Below are positions 1-7,327 of a stretch of DNA of 18,778 nt, piece after piece (within the stretch, counting starts at the first letter, position 1; the number at the start of each line of letters is the position of its first letter). The DNA comes from Methanobacteriota archaeon (GTDB taxonomy: Archaea > Thermoplasmatota > Poseidoniia > MGIII > CG-Epi1): assembly GCA_029977605.1 (NCBI GenBank), contig JAPOKN010000023.1, positions 1 to 18,778 on the forward strand. The letters are read 5' to 3'. The position numbers and the translations under genes were made by a program. The notes beneath the pieces were generated by a model. That model was not told the origin of the DNA and made no database searches. It saw only the letters and a list, made by a program, of their open reading frames with translations.

Positions 1-176
1 ACATAAACTGCGAGAAGATTATCTTTGACTGCCTTTGCAGCTAAAACTGCTGCAACTGTAGAATCGACTCCACCCGATGCTGCAATAATTGCTTTCTCTG
101 ATAGTTCATTCTTTAGTTTTTCTACAGCTTCATTCGTAAATTTTTCAGGATTGAAAAATGCCATTATTTTTACCAT
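1..176 (-). CDS. guaAb: GMP synthase subunit B (ATP-pyrophosphatase), N-terminal part only
   Basis: The reverse strand from an ATG at 176 encodes 58 residues that run off the left edge of the window. They start MVKIMAFFNPEKF and contain the ATP-pyrophosphatase P-loop SGGVDST followed by VAAVLAAKAVKDNLLAVYV. This spacing matches the start of the archaeal ATP-PPase subunit of two-subunit GMP synthase, which aminates XMP to GMP using ammonia delivered by the glutaminase subunit. NAD synthase shares the SGGVDS loop, but the FNPEKF lead-in and the text after the loop fit GuaAb better. A second in-frame ATG lies at 164 and gives a start (MAFFNPEKF) closer to the family norm. The gene is divergent from the oligoribonuclease gene. 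The rest of the protein is outside the window, so the catalytic half cannot be checked. Confidence 0.75.
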   Translation of the reverse strand, partial: MVKIMAFFNPEKFTNEAVEKLKNELSEKAIIAASGGVDSTVAAVLAAKAVKDNLLAVY

Positions 177-238
177 TAGAAAGGGCTATAGTACTTTATC
201 GCTACAAATCCTATTTATCAGGCCTCTAATCGGTAGAT
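177..238. promoter_or_regulatory. Divergent promoter region between guaAb and orn
   Basis: This 62-bp spacer must hold promoters for both flanking genes. An AT-rich element CTATTTATC (211-219) lies about 23-25 bp upstream of the orn ATG, the distance expected of an archaeal TATA box driving a leaderless or nearly leaderless transcript. On the reverse strand, GATAAATAGG (210-219) and GATAAAGTAC (190-199) are candidate TATA elements for guaAb. No Shine-Dalgarno sequence is visible before either start. The assignment rests on position and composition only. Confidence 0.3.
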
Positions 239-778
239 ATGGCAAAAGAATTAGTTTGGATTGATTTAGAAATGACAGGACTAAATCCACAAATTCATAA
301 AATAATTGAAATTGCTACGATAATAACGGATTCTGAACTGAATATAATTGCCAAAGGACCTGATTTAGTGATAAACGCATCTGATGATGAGTTGAATAAA
401 ATGAATACCTATGTTAGGGATATGCATACCAAATCAGGGCTAATTGATGAAGTTAAAAAAAGCTCATTAACAATAAGAGATGCTGAAATTGAAACTTTAG
501 AATTTATTAATAAACATATAAAAGCCAAAAATAAACCGCCTGTTTGCGGTAACTCAATTGGAACTGACAGGAGATTTTTAGATGCTCAAATGAACGATTT
601 AGAAAACAGATTCCACTATAGGGTTGTCGATGTTTCTTCTATAAAGGAATTGGCCAATAGATGGTATCCTAATATAGATAGGAATATCCCTTCAAAAGCT
701 GAGAATCACAGGGCCTTAGAGGACATTATAGAATCAATTGAAGAATTAAAATATTACAGGGAAAAATTATTCATCTAG
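239..778 (+). CDS. orn: Oligoribonuclease (DEDDh 3'-5' exoribonuclease)
   Basis: This 179-residue protein matches bacterial/mitochondrial oligoribonuclease along its whole length (usual length about 180). That enzyme degrades 2-5 nt RNA fragments, including pGpG, to mononucleotides. Visible motifs are WIDLEMTG (residues 7-14, catalytic D9 and E11), CGNSIGTDRRF (103-113, D110), FHYRVVDVSS (125-134) and HRALEDI (157-163, H157 and D162), giving the complete DEDDh set. It starts at an ATG that immediately precedes the conserved ELVWIDLEMTG block. The next gene begins one base after its stop, so the two are probably co-transcribed. Orn is typical of proteobacteria, actinobacteria and eukaryotes but unusual in archaea, so ancestral acquisition by transfer is likely. 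The enzyme assignment is secure. Confidence 0.93.
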   Translation: MAKELVWIDLEMTGLNPQIHKIIEIATIITDSELNIIAKGPDLVINASDDELNKMNTYVRDMHTKSGLIDEVKKSSLTIRDAEIETLEFINKHIKAKNKPPVCGNSIGTDRRFLDAQMNDLENRFHYRVVDVSSIKELANRWYPNIDRNIPSKAENHRALEDIIESIEELKYYREKLFI

Positions 779-779
779 T

Positions 780-1784
780 ATGAACGGAAAAAATGTTCTT
801 GTAACTGGGGCAAATGGACACGTTGGATATGTATTAACTAAATTACTTGTTGAAAGAGGGTATAATGTCAGAGCTAGCGTTAGAGATAAAGAAAATAAGG
901 AATTAACTAAAAATCTATCCGAGTTTGATGTTGATATTGTAAGCCTAAATTTGATGCACCCTGAAACAATAGAACCTGCGATGGATAATATTGATGGTGT
1001 TTTCCAAGTAGCTGCAGTTTACAAAAGCTGGGCAAAAAATCCAGAAGAAGAAATCATTAATCCATCTATCATTGGAGGAATAAATGTTTTGAAAGCTGCA
1101 TACAATGCAGGTGTAAAGAAAATAATCTTTACATCCAGTACAGCTGCAGTTGGAAGAAGCGGACCTAATGGAAAAGCTCTGACTGAGAAAGATTGGAATT
1201 CAAAATCCAAACATCCTTACTCTTATGCTAAAACTGAAGCTGAAAGAAGAGCGTGGGATTTTTCAAAAGAAATGGATTTGGATATGATTGTAATGAACCC
1301 TACTGCTGTTATTGGTCCATATTTCCATAGACATACTCCGAGTACTTTCTTGTTTGATAAAATACTAAAAAATGAATTGCCTCGATTACCTCCACAAACC
1401 TTTGGGTATGTAGATGTAAGAGATGTAGCTTTGGCCCACATTCTAGCTTATGAAAGTAAAAATGCCGAAGGTAGACATATTCTTTGTACACAGTGCTTAG
1501 ACGGATTTGAATTGATGGACATTATCAAGAATGTTGATCCTGAAATTAAGGTACCAACTAAAATTGCTCCCATGTGGCAAGTAAGATTATTTGCTAGATA
1601 TGAGACAACGAAATCCTGGTTCGGATATACTCCTGCTGTTTCATCTGAGACTGTGAAAGAGTACATGGGAAAGATAACTAATTACGACTCAAGTAAAGCT
1701 AAAGATGTTCTAGGATGGAATCCTATGGCTCTAGAAGACTCTGTTAGAGATACTTTAAACTGGATAAAACAAAAATTTAGTTAA
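780..1784 (+). CDS. NAD(P)-dependent extended SDR reductase/epimerase, dihydroflavonol-reductase-like
   Basis: The protein has 334 residues. It opens with a Rossmann nucleotide-binding motif VLVTGANGHVG (6-16) followed by a basic stretch RASVRD (31-36), which suggests NADP(H) preference. The SDR triad is present: S120 in FTSSTA, and Y147/K151 in YSYAK. After the active site come MNPTAVIGP (172-180) and GYVDVRDVALAH (209-220), typical of the dihydroflavonol-4-reductase/3-beta-HSD branch of extended SDRs. It probably reduces a ketone or aldehyde, or oxidises an alcohol, on a small molecule. The substrate cannot be read from the sequence. It follows orn with one base between stop and start. It converges on the methyltransferase gene, the two stop codons overlapping within the four bases 1781-1784. 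Confidence 0.85.
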   Translation: MNGKNVLVTGANGHVGYVLTKLLVERGYNVRASVRDKENKELTKNLSEFDVDIVSLNLMHPETIEPAMDNIDGVFQVAAVYKSWAKNPEEEIINPSIIGGINVLKAAYNAGVKKIIFTSSTAAVGRSGPNGKALTEKDWNSKSKHPYSYAKTEAERRAWDFSKEMDLDMIVMNPTAVIGPYFHRHTPSTFLFDKILKNELPRLPPQTFGYVDVRDVALAHILAYESKNAEGRHILCTQCLDGFELMDIIKNVDPEIKVPTKIAPMWQVRLFARYETTKSWFGYTPAVSSETVKEYMGKITNYDSSKAKDVLGWNPMALEDSVRDTLNWIKQKFS

Positions 1785-2401
1785 GGATTTTTACATACAA
1801 TCATTTTTGTATGGGTTGTGAAACTATTAACTCGCTCTTCGCTTAAAATTTCCAGTCCACATTTGGTGATTATATCTTTGAAATCAACATGTTTACCGAG
1901 GCCTAAACGCTTTCTAAATGGATTCCAAAGAGTGCCTATTATTCCTTTCTTATCTTTGTAATGATTAACTATTGCTATCAGACCAGAAGGCTTAGTAACT
2001 CTAACAATTTCTTTGAGAACTACTTCAGGTTCAGCTACTACTGCAAGAGTATGTGCAACTACACAATGATCGAATTTATTGGTATCAAACTCTAAAACGT
2101 GTGCATCCATTTGCTGAAAATTAATATCTGCAACAAAATCCCCTTTGTCTTGTCTTTTACGTGCTTTAACCAACATTGGTTCACTGTAATCTATTGCTTC
2201 TACTTTGATATCTTTTGGAACATGAGTTAAGGATATTCCGGTTCCAACTCCGACTTCCAAAAGATTATCTCCTTTTTTAAGTCCAAGAGAATTATACATT
2301 TTTGAATGACCGTCTGCAAAAGAAGGTGCCATGAATCTGTCGTAAATTGGTGCATATAGGCGATAAATGCCATGCCTATGTTTTCTCTTACTGCCTGTCA
2401 T
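1781..2401 (-). CDS. Class I SAM-dependent methyltransferase, PmtA/UbiE-like
   Basis: This is a 206-residue Rossmann-fold methyltransferase. Motif I is LLEVGVGTG (47-55), the acidic end of strand beta-2 is AIDYSEPML (69-77), motif II is FDHCVVAHTLAVV (110-122), and a post-motif segment reads VRVTKPSGLIAIVNHY (133-148). The start YAPIYDRFMAPSFADG and the phrase GVGTGISL, followed by a VNHY segment and a late RLG..HVDF segment, resemble Rhodobacter-type phospholipid N-methyltransferases (PmtA) more than ubiquinone methyltransferases. A role in methylating a polar lipid headgroup is therefore possible. Other small-molecule substrates remain open, because this superfamily diverges easily. The protein has no membrane segment. 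It has its own TATA box 25 bp upstream. Confidence 0.75.
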   Translation of the reverse strand: MTGSKRKHRHGIYRLYAPIYDRFMAPSFADGHSKMYNSLGLKKGDNLLEVGVGTGISLTHVPKDIKVEAIDYSEPMLVKARKRQDKGDFVADINFQQMDAHVLEFDTNKFDHCVVAHTLAVVAEPEVVLKEIVRVTKPSGLIAIVNHYKDKKGIIGTLWNPFRKRLGLGKHVDFKDIITKCGLEILSEERVNSFTTHTKMIVCKNP

Positions 2402-2422
2402 TATTTTGCTATAGGTAGCGGG

Positions 2423-2430
2423 TTTATACC
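2423..2430 (-). promoter_or_regulatory. TATA box for the PmtA-like methyltransferase
   Basis: On the reverse strand GGTATAAA is centred about 25 bp before the ATG at 2401. That is the normal TATA-to-start-site distance in archaea, so the transcript is probably leaderless. No ribosome binding site is visible, which agrees with this. Confidence 0.45.
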
Positions 2431-2441
2431 ATTAACACAAA

Positions 2442-2933
2442 TTATCTTGATTTAACTTGGGACAAAACATACCAAATACCAATTAATCCTACAAAAATAA
2501 TAGTTCCTGAACCAAAACCAGGGTCTGCTCCATTCCAAGATGAAGGATCTGTTAGAATTCCATCTCCTTTAGTAGATACAAGCCATACGAAGTAAGCTGA
2601 GAAACTAGACATTAGGAACATGAAAAAAGCAATTATGTATTTTACATGACCTGGTAGTGTCTTTCCTGTTGCATAGTATTCAAACATAGCTTTGCCAAAA
2701 TACTGATTTGATAGGGACCAACGGAAAAGAGTTTCATTAGATAAAGAAAAAAGAAAGGCAGCAGGTACTGCCCAGGATACAGTTGGCCAACCAGGAACCC
2801 AAATTCCTATAATTGCAAACATAACAAATAAATATCCTAACGAGACGTAAATTTTGCTCTTTAATGGACTACTAGAAACGCAATATTTTTCTACGATTTC
2901 ATCTATAGTCTCTAATCTTTCAGAAATAGCCAT
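2442..2933 (-). CDS. DUF454 (YbaN-like) inner membrane protein
   Basis: The protein has 163 residues and four likely transmembrane helices, at about 27-46, 50-65, 98-119 and 143-159. The first pair, with GYLFVMFAIIGIWVPGWPTVSWAVPAAFLFSLSN and RWSLSNQYFGKAM just after it, follows the DUF454 pattern: a long hydrophobic hairpin broken by P-x-x-P/T, then an R-W-x-x-x-x-x-Y-F-G segment. Function is unknown for the family. The C-terminal part is longer than the core DUF454 domain and adds a further helix. It lies 40 bp upstream of the methyltransferase gene on the same strand but has a separate upstream region. That region is shared with the divergent CocE-like gene and contains the iron-box-like site at 2976-2991, so it too might respond to the regulator. 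Confidence 0.7.
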   Translation of the reverse strand: MAISERLETIDEIVEKYCVSSSPLKSKIYVSLGYLFVMFAIIGIWVPGWPTVSWAVPAAFLFSLSNETLFRWSLSNQYFGKAMFEYYATGKTLPGHVKYIIAFFMFLMSSFSAYFVWLVSTKGDGILTDPSSWNGADPGFGSGTIIFVGLIGIWYVLSQVKSR

Positions 2934-2975
2934 GCTTGGTAATTTAATCAGATAGAGTGGCTCATTAAAGGTTGC

Positions 2976-2991
2976 TTTCGGCCGCCCTAAA
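2976..2991. promoter_or_regulatory. DtxR/IdeR-type operator upstream of the CocE-like lipoprotein gene (one mismatch)
   Basis: The site reads TTTCGG-CCGC-CCTAAA. It matches the palindrome TTTAGG-N4-CCTAAA, found three times before the iron locus at 8546-8610, at all but one arm position. It lies directly upstream of an AT-rich TATA-like stretch (2992-3001). The same arrangement is seen for the copy at 8595-8610, which precedes AAATTAAAAG. Its position between divergent genes means it could control the lipoprotein gene at 3038, the DUF454 gene, or both. Confidence 0.5.
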
Positions 2992-3020
2992 TTAAAAAAT
3001 AAAGAATACTCATTTATATC
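2992..3020 (+). promoter_or_regulatory. TATA region of the CocE-like lipoprotein gene
   Basis: Two TATA-like elements lie between the operator and the ATG at 3038: TTAAAAAATA (2992-3001) and TTTATATC (3013-3020). The first would place the start of transcription about 15 bp before the ATG. The second would give a leaderless or nearly leaderless transcript, although it lies slightly closer to the ATG than usual. TTTATATC also occurs in front of the DtxR-like gene at 8628-8635. Confidence 0.35.
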
Positions 3021-3037
3021 ACTGGTTTTTCAAGATT

Positions 3038-4828
3038 ATGAACAAAAGTATTCTGTGCATGATTATGGTGATAGCCACATCATTTACAGGATGTATGGAT
3101 AATTCATTAGATGAAGAATATTATCCCGATCTAAAGAATAGACATAGTCTCGAATGGGATATGACTCACACTTTTTCAAGAGTTCTAGAGTCGGGTCCAC
3201 ATTATGCATTAGATGTTCAGGAGGCCACTTTTACTGTTGATACTAGTGATGTTTGGGAAAGTGGACCTGCGGAGGCTGATGTACATCTCTCATACTGGTT
3301 ACCTAGTAATACTCAGGCTGGTGAAAAGGTACCTGTAATAGCGATAATTAGTCCATATTTTTCTTATGGCCAACCTGGTGATGAATCTGGACATACAGGC
3401 ATAGTAAGCGCAGGCAGAGGTGAATTTATTTACGAAAACTTTGTACCGCATGGATATGCATTTGCACAAGTAGCTGTATTTGGAACTGAGCTATCAACGG
3501 GATGCTTTGACTACAGAGGAGCAGGTGAAGGTTTAGGCATTCATAGTGCAGTTGAGTGGCTAGGCAGTCAAGAATGGAGTAATGGACATGTGGGACTATA
3601 TGGTAAGTCGTACGAAGGTGCTACACAGTGGGAAGCTGCTGCATTAGGTAGTGAATATCTAAAAACTATTGTGCCAATAAGCGGTACTACTGCATTACAT
3701 CCTTTACTTTACAAAAACGGAAGTGCTGAAGCTCGATCACAAGTAATGCACATGAATTATTTTTCAAGTACTGTTGACTACAATGCAGATGATTTGGACA
3801 ATGTGTGTCCCGACATATTAGAAGGACTATTTGCTGGACCTGTAACATACGGAGCTGGTGAACTAGACCCATACATGGAAAATTACTATAGCGAAAGATC
3901 TCACATTGATAAAGCATTTCAAAATTGGAAAGGATCTGTTTACTGGATTCAAGGAATGCAAGACTGGAATGTTGATCCCCACCAAGTATTCAGTAGTCCT
4001 GACGGAACTCCTTGGTATCAACGATATGAAGAAGCCGGTTTTGATGTGAAAGGAATGCTTGGACAATGGGAACATAATTATCCTGACCAATGGACGAAAC
4101 ACAATGCTCAAGAAACGGGATATGGGGCTGAAGCTATACACAATATGACTAGATGGGACTGGGCTCAAGATTTATTTGAATGGTTTGAATATTATCTTAA
4201 AGGAATAGGACCAAAACCAAATTTAAATGTTCAAGTACAGAGCAATGATGGTCAATGGAGAGTTGAAAATACATGGCCTCCCAAAAATAATGAAAAGAAA
4301 ACTATCTCGTTAGCAGATTGTCAGAATTCAGGAGCTTTTGTAACTGGACTTTCGGTGGTTGGAGGAGTGACTCAGCAGAGTATTACTCTAGACTGTCCTG
4401 CTATTTCAGAAACTGATATTACTCATATATCAGGACTTGTCAGACTTCACCTCGATACAATTGCTTTTTTTGACGGGGGACAAATTTTTGCTGAAATGCA
4501 AGATGCAAGCACTGGCATGAGACTAGGTCATGCTACAATGGATATTCGCTACCACGCAGGCGGCTCCGAACCGCAAACTGTACTACCAAACGATAGAGTA
4601 ATGATGATGATGGAATTCCAAGCCATAGACGCTACCATTCCAGCGGGACATGGAATAAGATTAGTTTTGACGGACTCTGGTGAAGATTACTTAGCTCCAC
4701 TTTGCGGTAATGCCTGTCCAATACATGTACTAACTTCAACTTCAAACATGATATTACCAATAATAAACCCAAATGAAGACCAAATATTTATCACTCCTCA
4801 ATCTCCAGATGCCGCAAATAATCAATAA
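3038..4828 (+). CDS. Secreted CocE/NonD-type serine hydrolase (X-Pro dipeptidyl-peptidase family), lipoprotein
   Basis: The protein has 596 residues. An N-terminal signal ends in a lipobox FTGC (C19), so it is probably lipid-anchored outside the cell. The alpha/beta-hydrolase domain carries the nucleophile elbow GLYGKSYEG (S191). An acid loop GMQDWNVDPHQ resembles the family pattern N/Y-D-x-x-V-x-P-x-Q (D309). GQWEHNYP corresponds to the G-x-W-x-H histidine (H346). The C-terminal 170 residues (HISGLVRLHLD onward) look like the PepX_C jelly-roll domain. Family members cleave Xaa-Pro peptides, cocaine-like esters or beta-lactam acyl groups. The real substrate here is unknown. A near-perfect copy of the iron-box palindrome sits just upstream (2976-2991), so it may be induced under iron limitation. 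If so, it could release iron-bearing peptides or hydrolyse a siderophore-type ester. It converges on the next operon with no bases between stop codons. Confidence 0.85.
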   Translation: MNKSILCMIMVIATSFTGCMDNSLDEEYYPDLKNRHSLEWDMTHTFSRVLESGPHYALDVQEATFTVDTSDVWESGPAEADVHLSYWLPSNTQAGEKVPVIAIISPYFSYGQPGDESGHTGIVSAGRGEFIYENFVPHGYAFAQVAVFGTELSTGCFDYRGAGEGLGIHSAVEWLGSQEWSNGHVGLYGKSYEGATQWEAAALGSEYLKTIVPISGTTALHPLLYKNGSAEARSQVMHMNYFSSTVDYNADDLDNVCPDILEGLFAGPVTYGAGELDPYMENYYSERSHIDKAFQNWKGSVYWIQGMQDWNVDPHQVFSSPDGTPWYQRYEEAGFDVKGMLGQWEHNYPDQWTKHNAQETGYGAEAIHNMTRWDWAQDLFEWFEYYLKGIGPKPNLNVQVQSNDGQWRVENTWPPKNNEKKTISLADCQNSGAFVTGLSVVGGVTQQSITLDCPAISETDITHISGLVRLHLDTIAFFDGGQIFAEMQDASTGMRLGHATMDIRYHAGGSEPQTVLPNDRVMMMMEFQAIDATIPAGHGIRLVLTDSGEDYLAPLCGNACPIHVLTSTSNMILPIINPNEDQIFITPQSPDAANNQ

Positions 4829-5755
4829 CTACAATAAATTTATTTGTTGTGTACCCTTGACCGAAATATTCTCATACGTAATAAATATTTTGATAGTACA
4901 AGCGTCTGAACAAATATCAAAATCATTTTCATAAATCATTATTTGCTCGTCCTGCTCCCAAAAGTCGGGATTTGATGAAGATTCAATTATGGTACATTTT
5001 GCAGGACTAACTAGTAATGGATTAGAAAGTGCAGGAAAGTCTGAACCTTCTAATGCTGCAACAAGAAATGAAATATGACGCGGGTCATCATTATCATTGT
5101 AATAACTTAAAAATTTAATTTTAAAAAATTGTCCACCGTTATTAATTACGTATATTTTATCTTCGGGTTCTATTCTATGGGTACTAATTTTATAGTCGTA
5201 CCAATCTAATCTTTCACTACTATCTTCTGTAAAATCTTGATCTGGAACTAATGATACTTCTTCAAAGTTTTTCCCCTCGATAATTGTTCCTGTTACATTA
5301 TCTGACAAAAAAATATCTGTCTTTGAAAATCTTAAAACGAAGTTTGACGTATTTCCTTCAAGAAGATTTGGCAAATCAAGATAAGTAAAATTCTCCTCAG
5401 AGGTTGCATCAATCATCACAGAAAAAGTCATCCCATCGGAACTCAATTTAGGATTAACTTTAGACTTACCAATGTCATTTGATGTGAAATTGCCTTTAGA
5501 GCAATCCATTCGCTCAGTTCCGTTATCTATACTAATGGTTAGTTTAGACCACTCTAAAGATTCATCTGATTTTGAGAAAGAAATATCAAACAATGAATTA
5601 TTTCTCTCTGAGGTTAAGTTACTTGATAAATCTACAACATAGAACTCATTATTGGTACCTAAGTCTTCCTCATATGAGCTAATCATAAAATACCATACAC
5701 TTCCGGAGACCAAAAGGACTGAAAGAATTCCGATTCCTAACTTTTTGTAATTCAT
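4829..5755 (-). CDS. Membrane-anchored surface protein with a HmuY-like (heme-binding family) segment
   Basis: The protein has 308 residues. A single N-terminal hydrophobic helix (about 6-25) is followed by an extracellular region. Residues 183-237 run LDWYDYKISTH..EPEDKIYVINNGGQFFKIKFLSYY. This closely follows the HmuY pattern: W-x-x-Y, then T-H, then a V-Y-V-I strand, a K-x-K-F-x-S-Y-Y strand, and a final F strand. HmuY proteins are surface heme-binding lipoproteins of Bacteroidetes. Histidines 193 and 227 are candidate heme ligands. Regions on either side, with cysteines C84, C254, C282 and C286 and an ending DICSDACTIKIFITYENISVKGT, look like the beta-sandwich modules of archaeal secreted or pilin-like proteins. 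It is the last gene of the transferrin-like/ABC operon, one base after the permease stop. This placement supports a role in capturing iron or heme at the surface. The HmuY match is by eye and covers only part of the protein. Confidence 0.5.
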   Translation of the reverse strand: MNYKKLGIGILSVLLVSGSVWYFMISSYEEDLGTNNEFYVVDLSSNLTSERNNSLFDISFSKSDESLEWSKLTISIDNGTERMDCSKGNFTSNDIGKSKVNPKLSSDGMTFSVMIDATSEENFTYLDLPNLLEGNTSNFVLRFSKTDIFLSDNVTGTIIEGKNFEEVSLVPDQDFTEDSSERLDWYDYKISTHRIEPEDKIYVINNGGQFFKIKFLSYYNDNDDPRHISFLVAALEGSDFPALSNPLLVSPAKCTIIESSSNPDFWEQDEQIMIYENDFDICSDACTIKIFITYENISVKGTQQINLL

Positions 5756-5756
5756 A

Positions 5757-6641
5757 TTATTTAAACCTTAAAATTGACTTAAAAAAACTTGGATATTTTA
5801 AGTTAACATCTTCTATAAAATAAGAACGTGCTTTAATAGACAATATATCAATTAAGACAACTACGAAGAAAAGTACAATCAATAATGCCATGACTTTATC
5901 ATATTGTAAGAATTTAAGATATGTAGAAATATAATAACCAATCCCACCAGCTCCAACAATTCCTATTACCGATCCGTGCCTGACATTATACTCAAACATA
6001 AACAGTAACTGTGAAATTAAATTATTAGCAGATTCTGGTATAACAACTCTCATTATAATTTCAGAATTACTCAATCCCATTGCTCTGGCTGCATCTAGAG
6101 GATCTTTTGAAATACCCTCTATCGTTTCATATTGTAATTTACCCAAATAACCAATTGTGTAAAATGTCATTGCCATTACTCCAGAAACTGGACCTAAGCC
6201 AATTAAAATGACAAAAAATATTGCCCAAATAAGGCTAGGCAAAGTTCTCATGCTAGATAGTAAGAACCTGAAAGGTATTGCTATTGAGTCTCTGTATAAA
6301 TTTCTTGAAGCAAATGAAGCAAGCGGCAAACTTATGATAAATCCTAAACCTGTAGAAACAAAAGCAATTTTCAATGTTTCAACAATTCCAATATAAGCTG
6401 GTGAACAAAGGATATCCCAACCTCTGTCACAAACAGGGTATGATCTCGCCTCTAAGACTTTCCAATTAGGCGGCCAAAGAGATTCATAAAAAAACACAGA
6501 CAAATTATCCAGACTATTTTCTAAACTATTCCAATCTCCATCTACTAAGTCAGAAAAGACATAAAATGTTGTTAAAATAATAAATGCTAAAAAGATTGGA
6601 TATTTTTTTCTTTTCAAGAATTTTTCCCTATCTAAATTCAT
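5757..6641 (-). CDS. PhnE-type ABC transporter permease, probable iron uptake
   Basis: The protein has 294 residues and about six hydrophobic segments: 15-31, 84-111, 122-148, 152-167, 208-240 and 250-268. The BPD_transp_1 coupling (EAA) loop is visible as ETIEGISKDPLDAARAMGLSNSEIIMRVVIPES (172-204). The pattern GAGGIGYYI near the C-terminus is typical of PhnE-type phosphonate permeases. An insertion between helix 1 and helix 2 (about 32-82) contains C71 and C79 and probably faces outside. Its ATG overlaps the ATPase stop by four bases (ATGA), so the two are translationally coupled. By homology alone it would be called a phosphonate permease. The partner binding protein is transferrin-like and the operon carries iron-box operators, so ferric iron or an iron chelate is the more likely cargo. 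Confidence 0.85.
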   Translation of the reverse strand: MNLDREKFLKRKKYPIFLAFIILTTFYVFSDLVDGDWNSLENSLDNLSVFFYESLWPPNWKVLEARSYPVCDRGWDILCSPAYIGIVETLKIAFVSTGLGFIISLPLASFASRNLYRDSIAIPFRFLLSSMRTLPSLIWAIFFVILIGLGPVSGVMAMTFYTIGYLGKLQYETIEGISKDPLDAARAMGLSNSEIIMRVVIPESANNLISQLLFMFEYNVRHGSVIGIVGAGGIGYYISTYLKFLQYDKVMALLIVLFFVVVLIDILSIKARSYFIEDVNLKYPSFFKSILRFK

Positions 6642-7327
6642 TTGTCTACCTCTAAAAGAACTGAAAAATCACTATCTTGATTTCTTACTAATTCAAAACA
6701 ACGATCTGCTAATTTTGCTCGTTCAACATTATGTTCTACTATTACTAATGTAATATCATTTGATCTTACATATTCACTCATTATGTTCCAGACATTATTA
6801 GCAGTTTTATCATCAAGTTCACTTAAGAACTCATCAGCTAAAATGAGCTTAGCACCTTGCGCCATGGTTCTAGCAATTGCAACCCGTCTTTGCTGCCCAC
6901 CTGAAAGATATTTGATTGGCTCATCAATCTTATCAGATAAATTCATTAATTTGATTGAGTCTTCTACCTTATTGATAACTTTTTCTTCATGAAAACCTGT
7001 AATTGATCTTAGTAAAGATTCGTGACAAATAGCTCCTTCTAACACATTAAAATAAACTGTTTCGTGTGTTATTAGGCCAAGCTTTTGCGGAATATATCCT
7101 AATTTTCCTCTTTCTGGTTTCAATTGTGAATCAAATATCAATAGCTTTCCATCGATTGGAGACAATAGTTTTGCAAAATTTCTCAAAAGAGTCGTTTTAC
7201 CTATTCCAGATTCGCCAATAATGGAAACGATTTCTCCTTTATTTATTTGCAAATTATCTACAATAGCAAGAATTGAAGACGAAGAATAACCTATCTTTAA
7301 ATTCTCAACATTAATTACGCTACTCAT
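6638..7327 (-). CDS. PhnC-type ABC transporter ATPase, probable iron uptake
   Basis: The 229-residue ATPase has all canonical motifs: Walker A GESGIGKT (38-45), Q-loop glutamine Q81 in GYIPQKLGL, signature LSGGQQRR (141-148), Walker B LILADE (161-166), D-loop SELD (169-172) and switch histidine H199 in VEHN. It resembles the PhnC branch, as expected from its PhnE-type partner. It would act as a homodimer on the cytoplasmic face to power import. Its start ATG overlaps the stop of the 46-residue ORF upstream by four bases (ATGA), and its stop overlaps the permease start in the same way. Substrate is set by the binding protein, not by this subunit. Confidence 0.9.
   Translation of the reverse strand: MSSVINVENLKIGYSSSSILAIVDNLQINKGEIVSIIGESGIGKTTLLRNFAKLLSPIDGKLLIFDSQLKPERGKLGYIPQKLGLITHETVYFNVLEGAICHESLLRSITGFHEEKVINKVEDSIKLMNLSDKIDEPIKYLSGGQQRRVAIARTMAQGAKLILADEFLSELDDKTANNVWNIMSEYVRSNDITLVIVEHNVERAKLADRCFELVRNQDSDFSVLLEVDK

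Noticed and set aside
1..176. NAD synthetase (NadE) start
   Set aside because: The SGGVDS loop is shared, but the short FNPEKF lead-in and the residues after the loop fit the GMP synthase ATP-PPase subunit better.
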